A stretch of 64,000 nt of DNA from positions 1 through 64,000 of the forward strand of contig NZ_JASIRT010000001.1 in the NCBI RefSeq assembly GCF_030063475.1, written 5' to 3'. Every line of letters begins with the position of its first letter. The stretch's first letter is position 1. The notes beneath the pieces were generated by a model, which saw nothing but the letters and a program-made list of their open reading frames with translations, had not been told where the DNA came from and did no database searches. Positions 51,816 to 60,194 of this stretch are shown piece by piece. Source of the stretch: Roseomonas sp. E05 (GTDB taxonomy: Bacteria; Pseudomonadota; Alphaproteobacteria; Acetobacterales; Acetobacteraceae). The position numbers were made by a program, and so were the translations under genes.

Positions 51816-52058
51816 ATGACGTCGCCTTCCGGCTCCTCCCTCCGCCCTTCCCGGTCGTCCGAGACGCTGCCCACCAGGGGCAGCATCGAGGCCCCCGTGA
51901 TCGCCCTGTTCGAGGATGCCGGTTCCGCCAGCGCGGCGCTGCGCCGCGCCGGCCTCACGCGCTGGCGCCAATCCTCGCCCGGGGTGGTGGTGCTGGCGCC
52001 GCTGCCCGGCCTGCGCGAGCAGCTCTACGCCGCCGGCGCGCTGCTGGTGGTGGAATAG
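51816..52058 (+). CDS. small hypothetical protein
   Basis: An 80-residue protein of unknown function. A Ser-rich N-terminus is followed by a compact alpha/beta stretch: EAPVIALFEDAGSASAALRRAG, VVVLAPLPGLREQLYAAGALLVVE. This looks like a small ferredoxin-like fold. It is upstream of the convergent acyltransferase gene. Codon use follows the neighbours, which supports its being real. Confidence 0.5.
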   Translation: MTSPSGSSLRPSRSSETLPTRGSIEAPVIALFEDAGSASAALRRAGLTRWRQSSPGVVVLAPLPGLREQLYAAGALLVVE

Positions 52059-52067
52059 CGCCCCGGC

Positions 52068-52976
52068 TCAGCCGGCCCGGTCGCGCCGGTAGGCGGCGCG
52101 CGCGAAGCGGCGGTGCAGCCAGAGCCATTCCTGCGGCCGGGCGCGCACCCAGGCCTCGATACGGGCGTTCACCGCCATGGTCAGGGCGCGCGCATCCGCC
52201 GCGTTGTCGCCACTCTGCGGCAGGGACAGCGGCGGTTCCAGCACGACGCGGAAGCGGCAGGGTCCCATGCGCTCGACCCGCGTCGGGATCAGAGGGCAGC
52301 GGAAGCGCAGGGCGAGTTCGGCCGGCGCCGAGGTGGTCATCGCCGGCTGGCCGAGAAAGGGCAGCTCAAGCCCCTCGTTCAGCTTCTGGTCCACCAGCAG
52401 GCCCAGGGCCTCGCCGCCGGCAAGGTGGCGCAGCGCCTGCCGGGCGCCGCGCGCGCCTTTCGGAAACAGCGGCAGCTCTGCCCCACCCTTGCGCATCTGC
52501 TTCAGTGCCGCGTCCACCAGGGGGTTGTCCGGCGCGCGATAGAGGCTTCCCATCCGCAGGCCCACCCGCTCCGCCACAACCGGCAGGGTTTCCCAGTTGG
52601 CCAGATGCGCCGAGACGAAGATCAGCTGCCGTTCCCCCGGCGGCAGGTTCTCCCGCCCGACCAGTTCCCAGCCCGGCCCTTCCGCCGACTCGGGCAGCCG
52701 CGGCAGGTGCGGCAGTTCCATCATGGTGCGGCCCAGATTGTCCCAGGCGCCACGCAGCACCGTCTCCCGCCAGGCGGCATCGCGTTCGGGGAAGGCCAGT
52801 TCCAGGTTGCGCCGGCCGATGCGCGAAACCGGCAGCCAGGGCCCGACCGTCCGCGCCACCGCGCCGCCCAGCGCCGAAGCGCGGCGCGGCCCCAGCCAGC
52901 GGGAGAAGCCGAGCGCCGCGCGCACCAGAAGCGCCTCCAGCCGCCATTGCCATTGCCGCTGCGCCAAGCCTTTCAT
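52068..52976 (-). CDS. lipid A biosynthesis acyltransferase (LpxL/HtrB-like)
   Basis: A 302-residue enzyme of the lysophospholipid acyltransferase group. The catalytic HX4D/E is HLANWE. An N-terminal amphipathic region (ALLVRAALGFSRWLG) anchors it to the membrane. LYRAPDNPLVD, GALGLLVDQKLNEGLELPFLG and CPLIPTRVERMG also fit HtrB proteins. It adds a secondary acyl chain to lipid A or a related lipid. Confidence 0.9.
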   Translation of the reverse strand: MKGLAQRQWQWRLEALLVRAALGFSRWLGPRRASALGGAVARTVGPWLPVSRIGRRNLELAFPERDAAWRETVLRGAWDNLGRTMMELPHLPRLPESAEGPGWELVGRENLPPGERQLIFVSAHLANWETLPVVAERVGLRMGSLYRAPDNPLVDAALKQMRKGGAELPLFPKGARGARQALRHLAGGEALGLLVDQKLNEGLELPFLGQPAMTTSAPAELALRFRCPLIPTRVERMGPCRFRVVLEPPLSLPQSGDNAADARALTMAVNARIEAWVRARPQEWLWLHRRFARAAYRRDRAG

Positions 52977-53126
52977 CCTCCCCTAGCGAAGGGCGGTCTT
53001 CTGCGGCATTTGCGCGGCTTTGGCCACCGCTTCCGGTGGCGCGCGCAACCGCCCCAGGCGGCATGGATTACGACCCCGTAATCCCCATATGATGGGACGA
53101 TGAACCAAGACCGGAGGATTCTCCCC

Positions 53127-54080
53127 ATGCGTGGAAAGGCCAGGTTGCTGGCAGCCCTCGCCGCCTTCGCCCTGGTGCTGGGCCCGGCCCTGGCGGAAGC
53201 CCGCCCGGGTGGCGGCCGCGGCAGCTTCGGCAGCCGGGGCAGCCGCACCTTCTCCCCGCCCCCCGTCACCCGCACCGCGCCGGACGCGGCGCGGCCGATG
53301 GATCGCACCCTCCAGCAGCCCACCCGCCCTGGCGGCACCGTCCCCGGCGCGGCGAGCACCGTACCGGGCCGCAGCGGGATGTTCGGCGGCTTCGGCGGCG
53401 CGCTGCTGGGCGGCCTGATCGGTGTCGGCCTCGGTGGGCTGCTGTTCGGCAACGGACTGTTCGGCGGCATCCATGGCTTCGGCGGGCTGATCGGCCTGCT
53501 GCTGCAGATCGCGCTGATCGTGCTGCTGGTGCGCTTCGCCCTCAGCTTCTTCCGCGGCCGGCAGCACGCCATGGCCGGCGGGCCGAATCCGCGTGGACCG
53601 AATCCACGCGGGCTGCACCGCATGGCGCAGCCGATGGGCAGCCGGCCGATGGCGGGCGGCGCCGCCTCCGCCCCCGTGGCAGTCGGCGACAGCGACTTCC
53701 GCGCCTTCGAGTCCCTGCTGCGGGAGGTGAACGCCGCCTGGTCGCGGCGCGACGAGGCGGGTCTCGCCCGGCTGGCGACGCCGGAGATGATGGGCTTCTT
53801 TGCCCAGGATCTGCGCGACCTCGCCGCCCGTGGCTGGCGCAACGAGACGCGCGACGTGCGGCTGGAGCAGGGCGACCTGGCCGAGGCCTGGCGCGAGGGC
53901 GGCACCGAGTTCGCCACCGTCGCCATGCGCTTCAGCCTGATCGACGTCACCTATGACGCGCAGGACCGCGTGGTGGAGGGCGATGCGCAACGGCGCGAGG
54001 TGACGACCGAGCTCTGGACCTTCCGGCGCAACAGCCCGGGCGAGGCCTGGAAGCTTTCGGCCATCCAGCAGACCGGCTGA
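53127..54080 (+). CDS. Tim44-domain membrane protein
   Basis: A 317-residue protein. A signal peptide (MRGKARLLAALAAFALVLGPALAEA) leads into a Gly/Ser/Arg-rich segment. Glycine-rich hydrophobic stretches follow (FGGALLGGLIGVGLGGLLFGNGLFGG) and a membrane helix (LIGLLLQIALIVLLVRFALSFF). The C-terminal 140 residues form a Tim44-like domain (SDFRAFESLLREVNAAWSRRDEAGLARLATPEMM). Homologues are linked to envelope stability. GGAGG precedes ATG 53127; ATG 53100 is an alternative. It ends at an intrinsic terminator. Confidence 0.88.
   Translation: MRGKARLLAALAAFALVLGPALAEARPGGGRGSFGSRGSRTFSPPPVTRTAPDAARPMDRTLQQPTRPGGTVPGAASTVPGRSGMFGGFGGALLGGLIGVGLGGLLFGNGLFGGIHGFGGLIGLLLQIALIVLLVRFALSFFRGRQHAMAGGPNPRGPNPRGLHRMAQPMGSRPMAGGAASAPVAVGDSDFRAFESLLREVNAAWSRRDEAGLARLATPEMMGFFAQDLRDLAARGWRNETRDVRLEQGDLAEAWREGGTEFATVAMRFSLIDVTYDAQDRVVEGDAQRREVTTELWTFRRNSPGEAWKLSAIQQTG
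53570..53613. repeat. short duplicated codons in the Tim44-domain gene
   Basis: GGGCCGAATCCGCGT and GACCGAATCCACGCG give the repeated peptide GPNPRGPNPRG just before the Tim44 domain. This is a minor two-unit repeat in the linker. Confidence 0.5.
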
Positions 54081-54103
54081 GCCGGGCGGCCGGAAGGACG
54101 TGG

Positions 54104-54130
54104 AAAGCGCGGCGCGAGCCGCGCTTTTTT
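54104..54130 (+). terminator. intrinsic terminator after the Tim44-domain gene
   Basis: AAAGCGCGGC (54104-54113) pairs with GCCGCGCTTT (54118-54127) around a GCGA loop and is followed by TTT. It is 23 bp past the stop codon. Confidence 0.85.
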
Positions 54131-54383
54131 CATGCCCGGATGCTGATGCAGAACCTTGAGAGCACGGCTTTCCTGCTCCCGGCGCTGGCGCGCTCCGACC
54201 TTCCCTTCATCCCACGCGCATCAAATCGCTCATGAGTTGTGCATTTGCTGAAAAAGCGGGCTTCCATGGCCCGTCAGCGCAGGAAATAAGCCATGGCGCT
54301 GTGCACTTCCCGCCGAAATGGAGTATGCCGCCGCTTCCCTTTGCAGGAGCCGCCGCGCTCCGTGCCTCTGGAAGGAAGCCTGC
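54131..54383. other. intergenic region upstream of the SBP_bac_5 gene
   Basis: About 250 bp after the terminator carry no recognised gene. The stretch 54224-54300 is somewhat AT-richer than the surroundings and probably holds the promoter of the binding-protein pair. I could not fix hexamers with confidence. Confidence 0.35.
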
Positions 54384-55976
54384 ATGCAACGTCGCGATTT
54401 CCTGCTCTCCACCGGGGCCGCCCTGGCCGGCGGCCTCCTCGCCGCGCCGCGCCTGGCACGCGCACAGGATTCGGGCGTGCTGCGCTTCGTCCCGCAGGCC
54501 GACCTGCCCAACCTGGACGCCGTCGCCGGCACCCAGCTCGTGGTGCGCAACGCCAGCCTGCTGGTCTTCGACATGCTCTACGGCCTTGGCGCCGACCTGC
54601 AGCCGAAGCCGCAGATGTGCGAGGGCCACGAGACCAGCGCCGACGGCCTCACCTGGAGCTTCCGCCTGCGCCCCGGCCTGAAGTTCCATGACGGCGAGCC
54701 GGTGCGCAGCGCCGATGTGGTGGCCAGCATCAAGCGCTGGATGCCGCGCGACGGCATGGGCCAGATGATCCAGGCCCGGCTGGAGGCGCTGGAGGCGGTG
54801 GACGACCGCAACTTCCGCTTCCGCCTGAAGCAGCCCTTCCCGAAGCTGCTCTACGCGCTGGGCAAGAGCAACACGCCGCTGCTGGTGATCATGCCGGAGC
54901 GGATCGCCAGCACCGACTCCTATACCCAGATCAAGGAGTACGTCGGCTCCGGCCCGATGCGCTTCAAGCGCGACGAGTGGATGGCCGGCTCGCGCGCCGT
55001 TTTCGAGAAGTTCGCCGACTACCAGCCGCGCGACGAGGCGCCGGACTGGCTGGCCGGCGGCAAGCGGATGCTGGTGGATCGCATCGAGTGGATCACCATG
55101 CCCGACCCCGCCACCGCCCTCGGCGCGCTGCAGAACGGCGAGGTGGACTGGTGGGAGAACCCGATCGCCGATCTCGTGCCGGTGCTGAAGACCAACCGCG
55201 GCGTGACGGTCGAGATCGCCGACCCCCTGGGCAATATCGGCGCCATGCGGATCAACCACCTGCTGCCGCCCTTCGACAACGTCCTGGCCCGCCAGGCGCT
55301 GCAGCTGGCGGCCAGCCAGGAGGACTACATGCGCGCCCTGGTGGGCGACGACGAATCCCTCTGGAAGACGCTGCCCGGCTTCTTCACGCCGGGCACCCCG
55401 CTCTACACCGAGGCGGGCGGCGAGCGGCTGAAGGGTCCGCGCCAGTACGACAAGGCGCGCGAGATGCTGAAGCAGGCCGGCTACAACGGCGAGAAGGTGG
55501 TGATGCTGGTGGCCGCCGACGTGCCGACCACCAAGGTGCAGGGCGACGTCACCGCCGACATGCTGAAGCGGATCGGCGTGAACGTGGACTACCAGTCGCT
55601 CGACTGGGGCACCGTCGGCTCCCGCCGCACCAGCAAGAAGCCGGTCTCCGAGGGCGGCTGGAATATCTTCTTCAGCTGGCACAGCGGCGTGGATTGCATC
55701 AACCCGGCGCCCTACAAGGGCATCTCCGCCAGCGGCGACAAGGCCTGGTTCGGCTGGCCGAGCGACGCCAAGGCCGAGGCGCTGATCGCCGACTGGTACG
55801 AGGCGCCCGACCTCGCCGCCGAGAAGAGGATCATCGACGACCTCAACCGCGAGTCGATGGACAACGTCACCTACCTGCCCACCGGCTTCTTCCTCGGCCA
55901 CACGGCCTGGCGGGCCAAGCTCTCCGGCGTGGTGAAGGCGCCCTTCCCGCTGTTCTGGGGCGTGAAGAAGGCCTGA
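54384..55976 (+). CDS. ABC transporter substrate-binding protein, family 5 (peptide/opine type)
   Basis: A 530-residue periplasmic protein. The Tat signal is MQRRDFLLSTGAALAGGLLAAPRLARAQ. The SBP_bac_5 pattern is clear: WSFRLRPGLKFHDGEPVRSADVVASIKRW, FRLKQPFPKLLYAL, and AARQALQLAASQEDY-like text. It probably binds di/oligopeptides or similar. No permease or ATPase genes lie nearby. GAAGGAAG precedes the start. Confidence 0.92.
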   Translation: MQRRDFLLSTGAALAGGLLAAPRLARAQDSGVLRFVPQADLPNLDAVAGTQLVVRNASLLVFDMLYGLGADLQPKPQMCEGHETSADGLTWSFRLRPGLKFHDGEPVRSADVVASIKRWMPRDGMGQMIQARLEALEAVDDRNFRFRLKQPFPKLLYALGKSNTPLLVIMPERIASTDSYTQIKEYVGSGPMRFKRDEWMAGSRAVFEKFADYQPRDEAPDWLAGGKRMLVDRIEWITMPDPATALGALQNGEVDWWENPIADLVPVLKTNRGVTVEIADPLGNIGAMRINHLLPPFDNVLARQALQLAASQEDYMRALVGDDESLWKTLPGFFTPGTPLYTEAGGERLKGPRQYDKAREMLKQAGYNGEKVVMLVAADVPTTKVQGDVTADMLKRIGVNVDYQSLDWGTVGSRRTSKKPVSEGGWNIFFSWHSGVDCINPAPYKGISASGDKAWFGWPSDAKAEALIADWYEAPDLAAEKRIIDDLNRESMDNVTYLPTGFFLGHTAWRAKLSGVVKAPFPLFWGVKKA

Positions 55977-56053
55977 CCCCCGGCATGCGGGTTGCTTGGA
56001 CCGTTCCGACGCCGGCGCGCGACAGGCGCCCGGCGCGGAACCGGGAGATCCGC

Positions 56054-57082
56054 ATGCTCGCCACCCGCCGCAGCCTCATGCTCGGCTCCGCCGCCAGCCT
56101 GCTCGCCGCGCCCCGCCTGGCGCGCGGGCAGGCCGCCCTGACGCCGGTGAAGTTCTGCCTGGACTGGGCCTTCCAGGGCCCGCAGGCGCCCTATCTGCTC
56201 GCCGCCGACCGCGGCTTCTTCCGCGAGGAAGGGCTCGACGTCACGGTGGACCGCGGCTTCGGCTCCGGTGACACGCCGGTGAAGGTGGCCAGCGGTGCCT
56301 ATGATTTCGGCATCGCCGATCTCTCGCCCGCCATCCGGCTGCGGCTGGCCACCCCGGGCGCCGACATCTTCTCCCCCTTCGTCATCCAGCAGGGCAGCCC
56401 GCTCGCGGTGATGACGCTGAAGAAGACCGGCATCAGCAAGCCCAAGGACCTGGAAGGCAGGAAGCTGGCCGCGCCGGAGACGGATGCCGGGCGGCAGCTC
56501 TTCCCCGCCTTCGCCAAGGCCACCGGCATCGACCTCAACAGGATCAGCTGGCTCACCGTCACGCCGCAACTGCGCGAGCCGATGCTGGCGCGCGGCGAGG
56601 CCGATGCCATCACCGGCTTCGAGGTCTCCGGCGTGTTCAGCCTGCGCGCGCTGAACGTGCCGCAGGAGAACATCGTCTCGATGCGCTATTCCGATGCCGG
56701 GGTGGCGCTGCTCTCCACCGCGCTGCTGGTGAAGCGCCCCTATGCCGAGGCGCATCCGAAACTCGTCACCGGCATGATCCGCGCCATCGCCCGCGGCCAT
56801 GCCGAGGCCTGGAAGGACCCGGACGCCGCCATCGCTTCCCTGGCGAAGCGCGACGCCACCGCGCCGAAGGACCTCGAAAAGGCGCGCATGCTCGCCAACT
56901 TCGCCTTCATCCGCACGCCGCAGGTGCTCTCGGGCGGCTTCGGCAACCTGCCGGAAAGCCAGGTCCAGGCGGCGATCGACACCATCCGCGACGCCTTCAA
57001 CCTCACGGCCGGGCTCGAGGCGAGCACGATGTACACGCCGCGCTACCTGCCCGAGGCGGCGGCGCTGAAACTTCCGGCCTGA
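56054..57082 (+). CDS. ABC transporter substrate-binding protein, NMT1/THI5 type
   Basis: A 342-residue periplasmic protein. The signal is MLATRRSLMLGSAASLLAAPRLARGQ. VKFCLDWAFQGPQAPYLLAADRGFFREEGLDVTVDRGFGSGD is the NMT1/SsuA-like start, with PSQ-like variants later. It may bind a thiamine precursor, a pyrimidine or a sulfonate. It follows the family-5 receptor by 77 bp and has almost the same signal-peptide end (LLAAPRLAR), although the mature proteins are unrelated. No permease is adjacent. Confidence 0.9.
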   Translation: MLATRRSLMLGSAASLLAAPRLARGQAALTPVKFCLDWAFQGPQAPYLLAADRGFFREEGLDVTVDRGFGSGDTPVKVASGAYDFGIADLSPAIRLRLATPGADIFSPFVIQQGSPLAVMTLKKTGISKPKDLEGRKLAAPETDAGRQLFPAFAKATGIDLNRISWLTVTPQLREPMLARGEADAITGFEVSGVFSLRALNVPQENIVSMRYSDAGVALLSTALLVKRPYAEAHPKLVTGMIRAIARGHAEAWKDPDAAIASLAKRDATAPKDLEKARMLANFAFIRTPQVLSGGFGNLPESQVQAAIDTIRDAFNLTAGLEASTMYTPRYLPEAAALKLPA

Positions 57083-57089
57083 CGCCGTC

Positions 57090-57139
57090 CCGGGGGCGCC
57101 GCCCCCGGAACCCCCGCTGGGGTGGTTGAACCACCCCAG
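57090..57139 (+). terminator. two tandem GC hairpins after the NMT1-type gene
   Basis: CCGGGGGC (57090-57097) pairs with GCCCCCGG (57101-57108). Then CTGGGGTGG (57117-57125) pairs with CCACCCCAG (57131-57139). The first begins 7 bp past the stop and shares the GGGGG...CCCCCGGAACCCCC layout of the thpR hairpin, but it lacks a T-run. Confidence 0.55.
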
Positions 57140-57777
57140 ACCCCGACAGGCGCGCCGGATCGTTCTCGGCACGGCGCGCAGGCCCTTCTGGCCCAGCCGC
57201 GGGGGCAAGCTGCGGCCTGGGCCGTCTCCGCCCGGCCACGCGCACGGGCCCGCCTCGCCATCCGGGTTGATCCGGCAGTTGGGAACGACCCGCTCAGCCC
57301 TGCTGTTGCGGACCCGGGTCTAATCCTGCAGCCGCATCAGGCCGTGGGTCCCACCAGGGCCACCCGGCCGCGCGAGGCGGCCCATCATTCCCCGCTCTGG
57401 GCTGGCCACCGCGCCACGCCTCCGAAAGGCGGCGGACGCGCCCGGACCCGAAACGCCCGCTCCGCCCTCTTGCCGCCAGAGTACGTCCCACACTCTCCCT
57501 CCGCCTGCGCCTCGCCTGGCGCCCGCGCTGCGCGATCCGGCGCCGGCTTCAGGTCTGGAGACGGACGCTCAGAGGCCGCGCCGGTGCGGCGGCACTCCTC
57601 CTTCTGGAAGGCGCCCTTCCGCCTGCTCTCAGAGGGCGACAACATCCCATAGTATGGGTTTTTTTCCCACCAGTCAGATCAAAACGGATTTCCGGTATCT
57701 GCGAATCCATTCTGCGTTAACATCCGGTTGATAATCACTTTTTAGTGAATCCCTGCAAGATAAACGCAGGTGAGATG
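57140..57777. other. 638-bp intergenic region before the GH26-like gene
   Basis: No credible gene was found. Frames of 86 and 176 codons cover most of it but are Arg/Pro-rich and lack known motifs. From 57646 the base composition drops sharply to AT-rich. A weak CCCAT-AGT-ATGGG hairpin followed by TTTTTT is at 57646-57664. The 57665-57775 stretch probably holds the promoter of the secreted enzyme. Confidence 0.45.
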
Positions 57778-60075
57778 ATGACTCTACTGGGCGTATACGT
57801 CGGCAACGACGCCGAAGCCGTCGATGAGTTCGAATCCTGGCTCGGCAGCGACGTTGATCTGGTCCATGCCGTGGTGGGCAGCGCCAGCTGGACCGACTTC
57901 ACCAGCAGCGCCTCCTGGATGATCAACACGCTCTGGAGCGGCGTGGATGCCGACCTGCTCTGGTCCGTCCCGCTGATCGTGGATGACGGCTCGGCGAGCC
58001 TCGCGACGGCCGCGACCGGCGCCTACAACGACTACTACCGCAGCGTCGCCGAGACGCTGGCCAGCAGCACCGACGGCGATGGGCCGATCTACATTCGCAC
58101 GGGCTGGGAGTTCAACGGCGACTGGTTCGCCTGGTCCGCCGAGGGGAACGAGGAAGCCTATATCGAGGCCTACCGCCAGTTCGTGGACACCTTCCGCAGC
58201 GTCTCGGACCGTTTCGTCTTCGAGTGGTGCGTGGACGCCGCCTCCGGCGGCATGGACCCTTCCACCGCCTATCCCGGCGACGACTATGTCGACATCATCG
58301 GCATGGATTTCTACTGGAAGACGGAATACAGCGGCACCGACCCGGTGGCCGCCTTCGAGGACATGGCCTACCGCGAATACGGCCTGCAGTGGCTGGAGGA
58401 CTTCGCCGCCGCGCACGGCAAGCCGACCGCCTATTCCGAATGGGGCGTCAGCACCGACAACGCGGCGGAATACATCGAGCTGGTGAACGAGTGGTTCGAC
58501 AGCCACGACGTCGTCTATCAGTCCTATTGGGACTCCGACGCCGCCTACGAGGGCAAGCTGTCGGACGGTTCCAACGCCGATAGCGGCGCGGCCTATCAGG
58601 AGCTTTTCGCCGGCAGTGGCGAGACGAGCGACGACACGCCCGCCTCCGGCACCACGGCCGACACCACCGCCGTGGTGGCCGACAGCACGAGCGACACCGC
58701 AGCCACGACGGACACCACGACCGACACCACCACGGCCGACGCCATCGTCGCGGCGAGCACGACAACCGATCCGGCCACCCTGGCGGCCAGTGCCGATCCG
58801 AGCCGTTGGTTCTACGGCACCAGCGCCACCGAGAGCTGGACCGGCACCTCCGGCAATGACGGCTACAAGTCGGTCGGCGGCGGCGACACCATGGCGGGCG
58901 GCCTCGGCGACGACACCTACGTCATCTATTCCGCCAGCGACACCGTCGTGGAGAACACCGGCGCCGGCACCGACACCGTGCAGACCTGGCTCTCCAGCTA
59001 CACCCTGCCGGACAACGTCGAGAACCTCGTCATCACCGGCACCTCCTGGACCGCCGCCACCGGCAATGCGCTGGACAACCGCATCACCGGCAATGCTTCG
59101 CCCAACACGATCAATGGCGCCGGCGGCGCCGACCTGCTGACCGGTGGTGGCGGCGCCGATACCTTCGTCATCGCCGTGGGCGAGGGCGGCGACACCATCA
59201 CCGACTTCTCCGCCACGGAGGGCGACCAGCTGCAGCTCCAGGGCTTCGGCGACGGCGCCAGCCTGACGCATCAGGGCGGCCTCTGGACCGTCACCGCCGC
59301 CGATGGCGAAACCACCAGCTTCACCCTCTCCGGCGTGAGCAGCCTCGCGGACGGCACCTACAGCTTCACGGGCTCCGCCAGCGTCATGGCGGCGAGCACC
59401 ACGGCCTCCACCGCCGCGACGGCCGATGCAAGCACGGCCGACGCCACCGTCGCGGCGAGCACGACAACCGATCCGGCCACCCTGGCGGCCAGTGCCGATC
59501 CGAGCCGTTGGTTCTACGGCACCAGCGCCACCGAGAGCTGGACCGGCACCTCCGGCAATGACGGCTACAAGTCGGTCGGCGGCGGCGACACCATGGCGGG
59601 CGGCCTCGGCGACGACACCTACGTCATCTATTCCGCCAGCGACACCGTCGTGGAGAACACCGGCGCCGGCACCGACACCGTGCAGACCTGGCTCTCCAGC
59701 TACACCCTGCCGGACAACGTCGAGAACCTCGTCATCACCGGCACCTCCTGGACCGCCGCCACCGGCAATGCGCTGGACAACCGCATCACCGGCAATGCCT
59801 CGCCCAACACGATCAATGGCGCCGGCGGCGCCGACCTGCTGACCGGTGGCGGCGGCGCCGACACCTTCGTCGTCGCCATGGGCGAGGGCGGCGACACCAT
59901 CACCGACTTCTCCGCCACGGAGGGCGACCAGCTGCAGCTCCAGGGCTTCGGCGACGGCGCCAGCCTGACGCATCAGGGCGGCCTCTGGACCGTCACCGCC
60001 GCCGATGGCGAAACCACCAGCTTCACCCTCTCCGGCGTGAGCAGCCTCGCGGACGGCGACTACCTCTTCTCCTGA
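57778..60075 (+). CDS. GH26-like glycosidase with duplicated RTX calcium-binding modules, type I secreted
   Basis: A 765-residue protein with no N-terminal signal. Residues 1-280 form a TIM-barrel glycosidase resembling GH26. Glu111 in TGWEFNGDWF is the likely acid/base. Glu221 in YSEWG is the likely nucleophile. YPGDDYVDIIGMDFYW lies between. A Thr/Asp-rich linker follows. Two RTX modules (GGLGDDTYVIY, GGGGADTFV) come next, each about 208 residues and almost identical. The C-terminal secretion signal is expected in the last residues (SLADGDYLFS). No T1SS genes are nearby. Beta-mannan or a related polymer is the likely substrate by family. ATG 57775 is an alternative start. Confidence 0.85.
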   Translation: MTLLGVYVGNDAEAVDEFESWLGSDVDLVHAVVGSASWTDFTSSASWMINTLWSGVDADLLWSVPLIVDDGSASLATAATGAYNDYYRSVAETLASSTDGDGPIYIRTGWEFNGDWFAWSAEGNEEAYIEAYRQFVDTFRSVSDRFVFEWCVDAASGGMDPSTAYPGDDYVDIIGMDFYWKTEYSGTDPVAAFEDMAYREYGLQWLEDFAAAHGKPTAYSEWGVSTDNAAEYIELVNEWFDSHDVVYQSYWDSDAAYEGKLSDGSNADSGAAYQELFAGSGETSDDTPASGTTADTTAVVADSTSDTAATTDTTTDTTTADAIVAASTTTDPATLAASADPSRWFYGTSATESWTGTSGNDGYKSVGGGDTMAGGLGDDTYVIYSASDTVVENTGAGTDTVQTWLSSYTLPDNVENLVITGTSWTAATGNALDNRITGNASPNTINGAGGADLLTGGGGADTFVIAVGEGGDTITDFSATEGDQLQLQGFGDGASLTHQGGLWTVTAADGETTSFTLSGVSSLADGTYSFTGSASVMAASTTASTAATADASTADATVAASTTTDPATLAASADPSRWFYGTSATESWTGTSGNDGYKSVGGGDTMAGGLGDDTYVIYSASDTVVENTGAGTDTVQTWLSSYTLPDNVENLVITGTSWTAATGNALDNRITGNASPNTINGAGGADLLTGGGGADTFVVAMGEGGDTITDFSATEGDQLQLQGFGDGASLTHQGGLWTVTAADGETTSFTLSGVSSLADGDYLFS
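58731..59355 (+). repeat. RTX-module duplication, first copy
   Basis: This 625-bp segment recurs 702 bp downstream with about six base differences that I can see. It codes one linker-plus-RTX module from AIVAASTTTDPATL to SSLADG. The differences change only a few residues (for example VIAVGE to VVAMGE). Confidence 0.92.
59433..60057 (+). repeat. RTX-module duplication, second copy
   Basis: This is the direct repeat of 58731-59355. The spacing of 702 bp is a whole number of codons (234). The second copy is followed by only six more codons before the stop, so the duplication places the module at the extreme C-terminus. Confidence 0.92.
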
Positions 60076-60194
60076 TCGGGACGACAGCGGGGATGAGTGG
60101 CACACCCATCCCCACCCCAACCTCGCTCCCCCTGGGCAAGCCGCCCCCTCCGGCGCTATCCCTTGCCTCCCTTAGCCAGCGCCGGAGAATGCCC

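Noticed and set aside
57122-57652. 176-codon plus-strand frame ending at a small hairpin
   Set aside because: The product is Arg/Pro/Ala-rich with no recognisable domain or ribosome site. The hairpin stem is only five base pairs.
57784-60120. 778-codon minus-strand frame with repeats
   Set aside because: It is the mirror of the duplicated RTX modules on the plus strand, and the plus-strand catalytic motifs are convincing.
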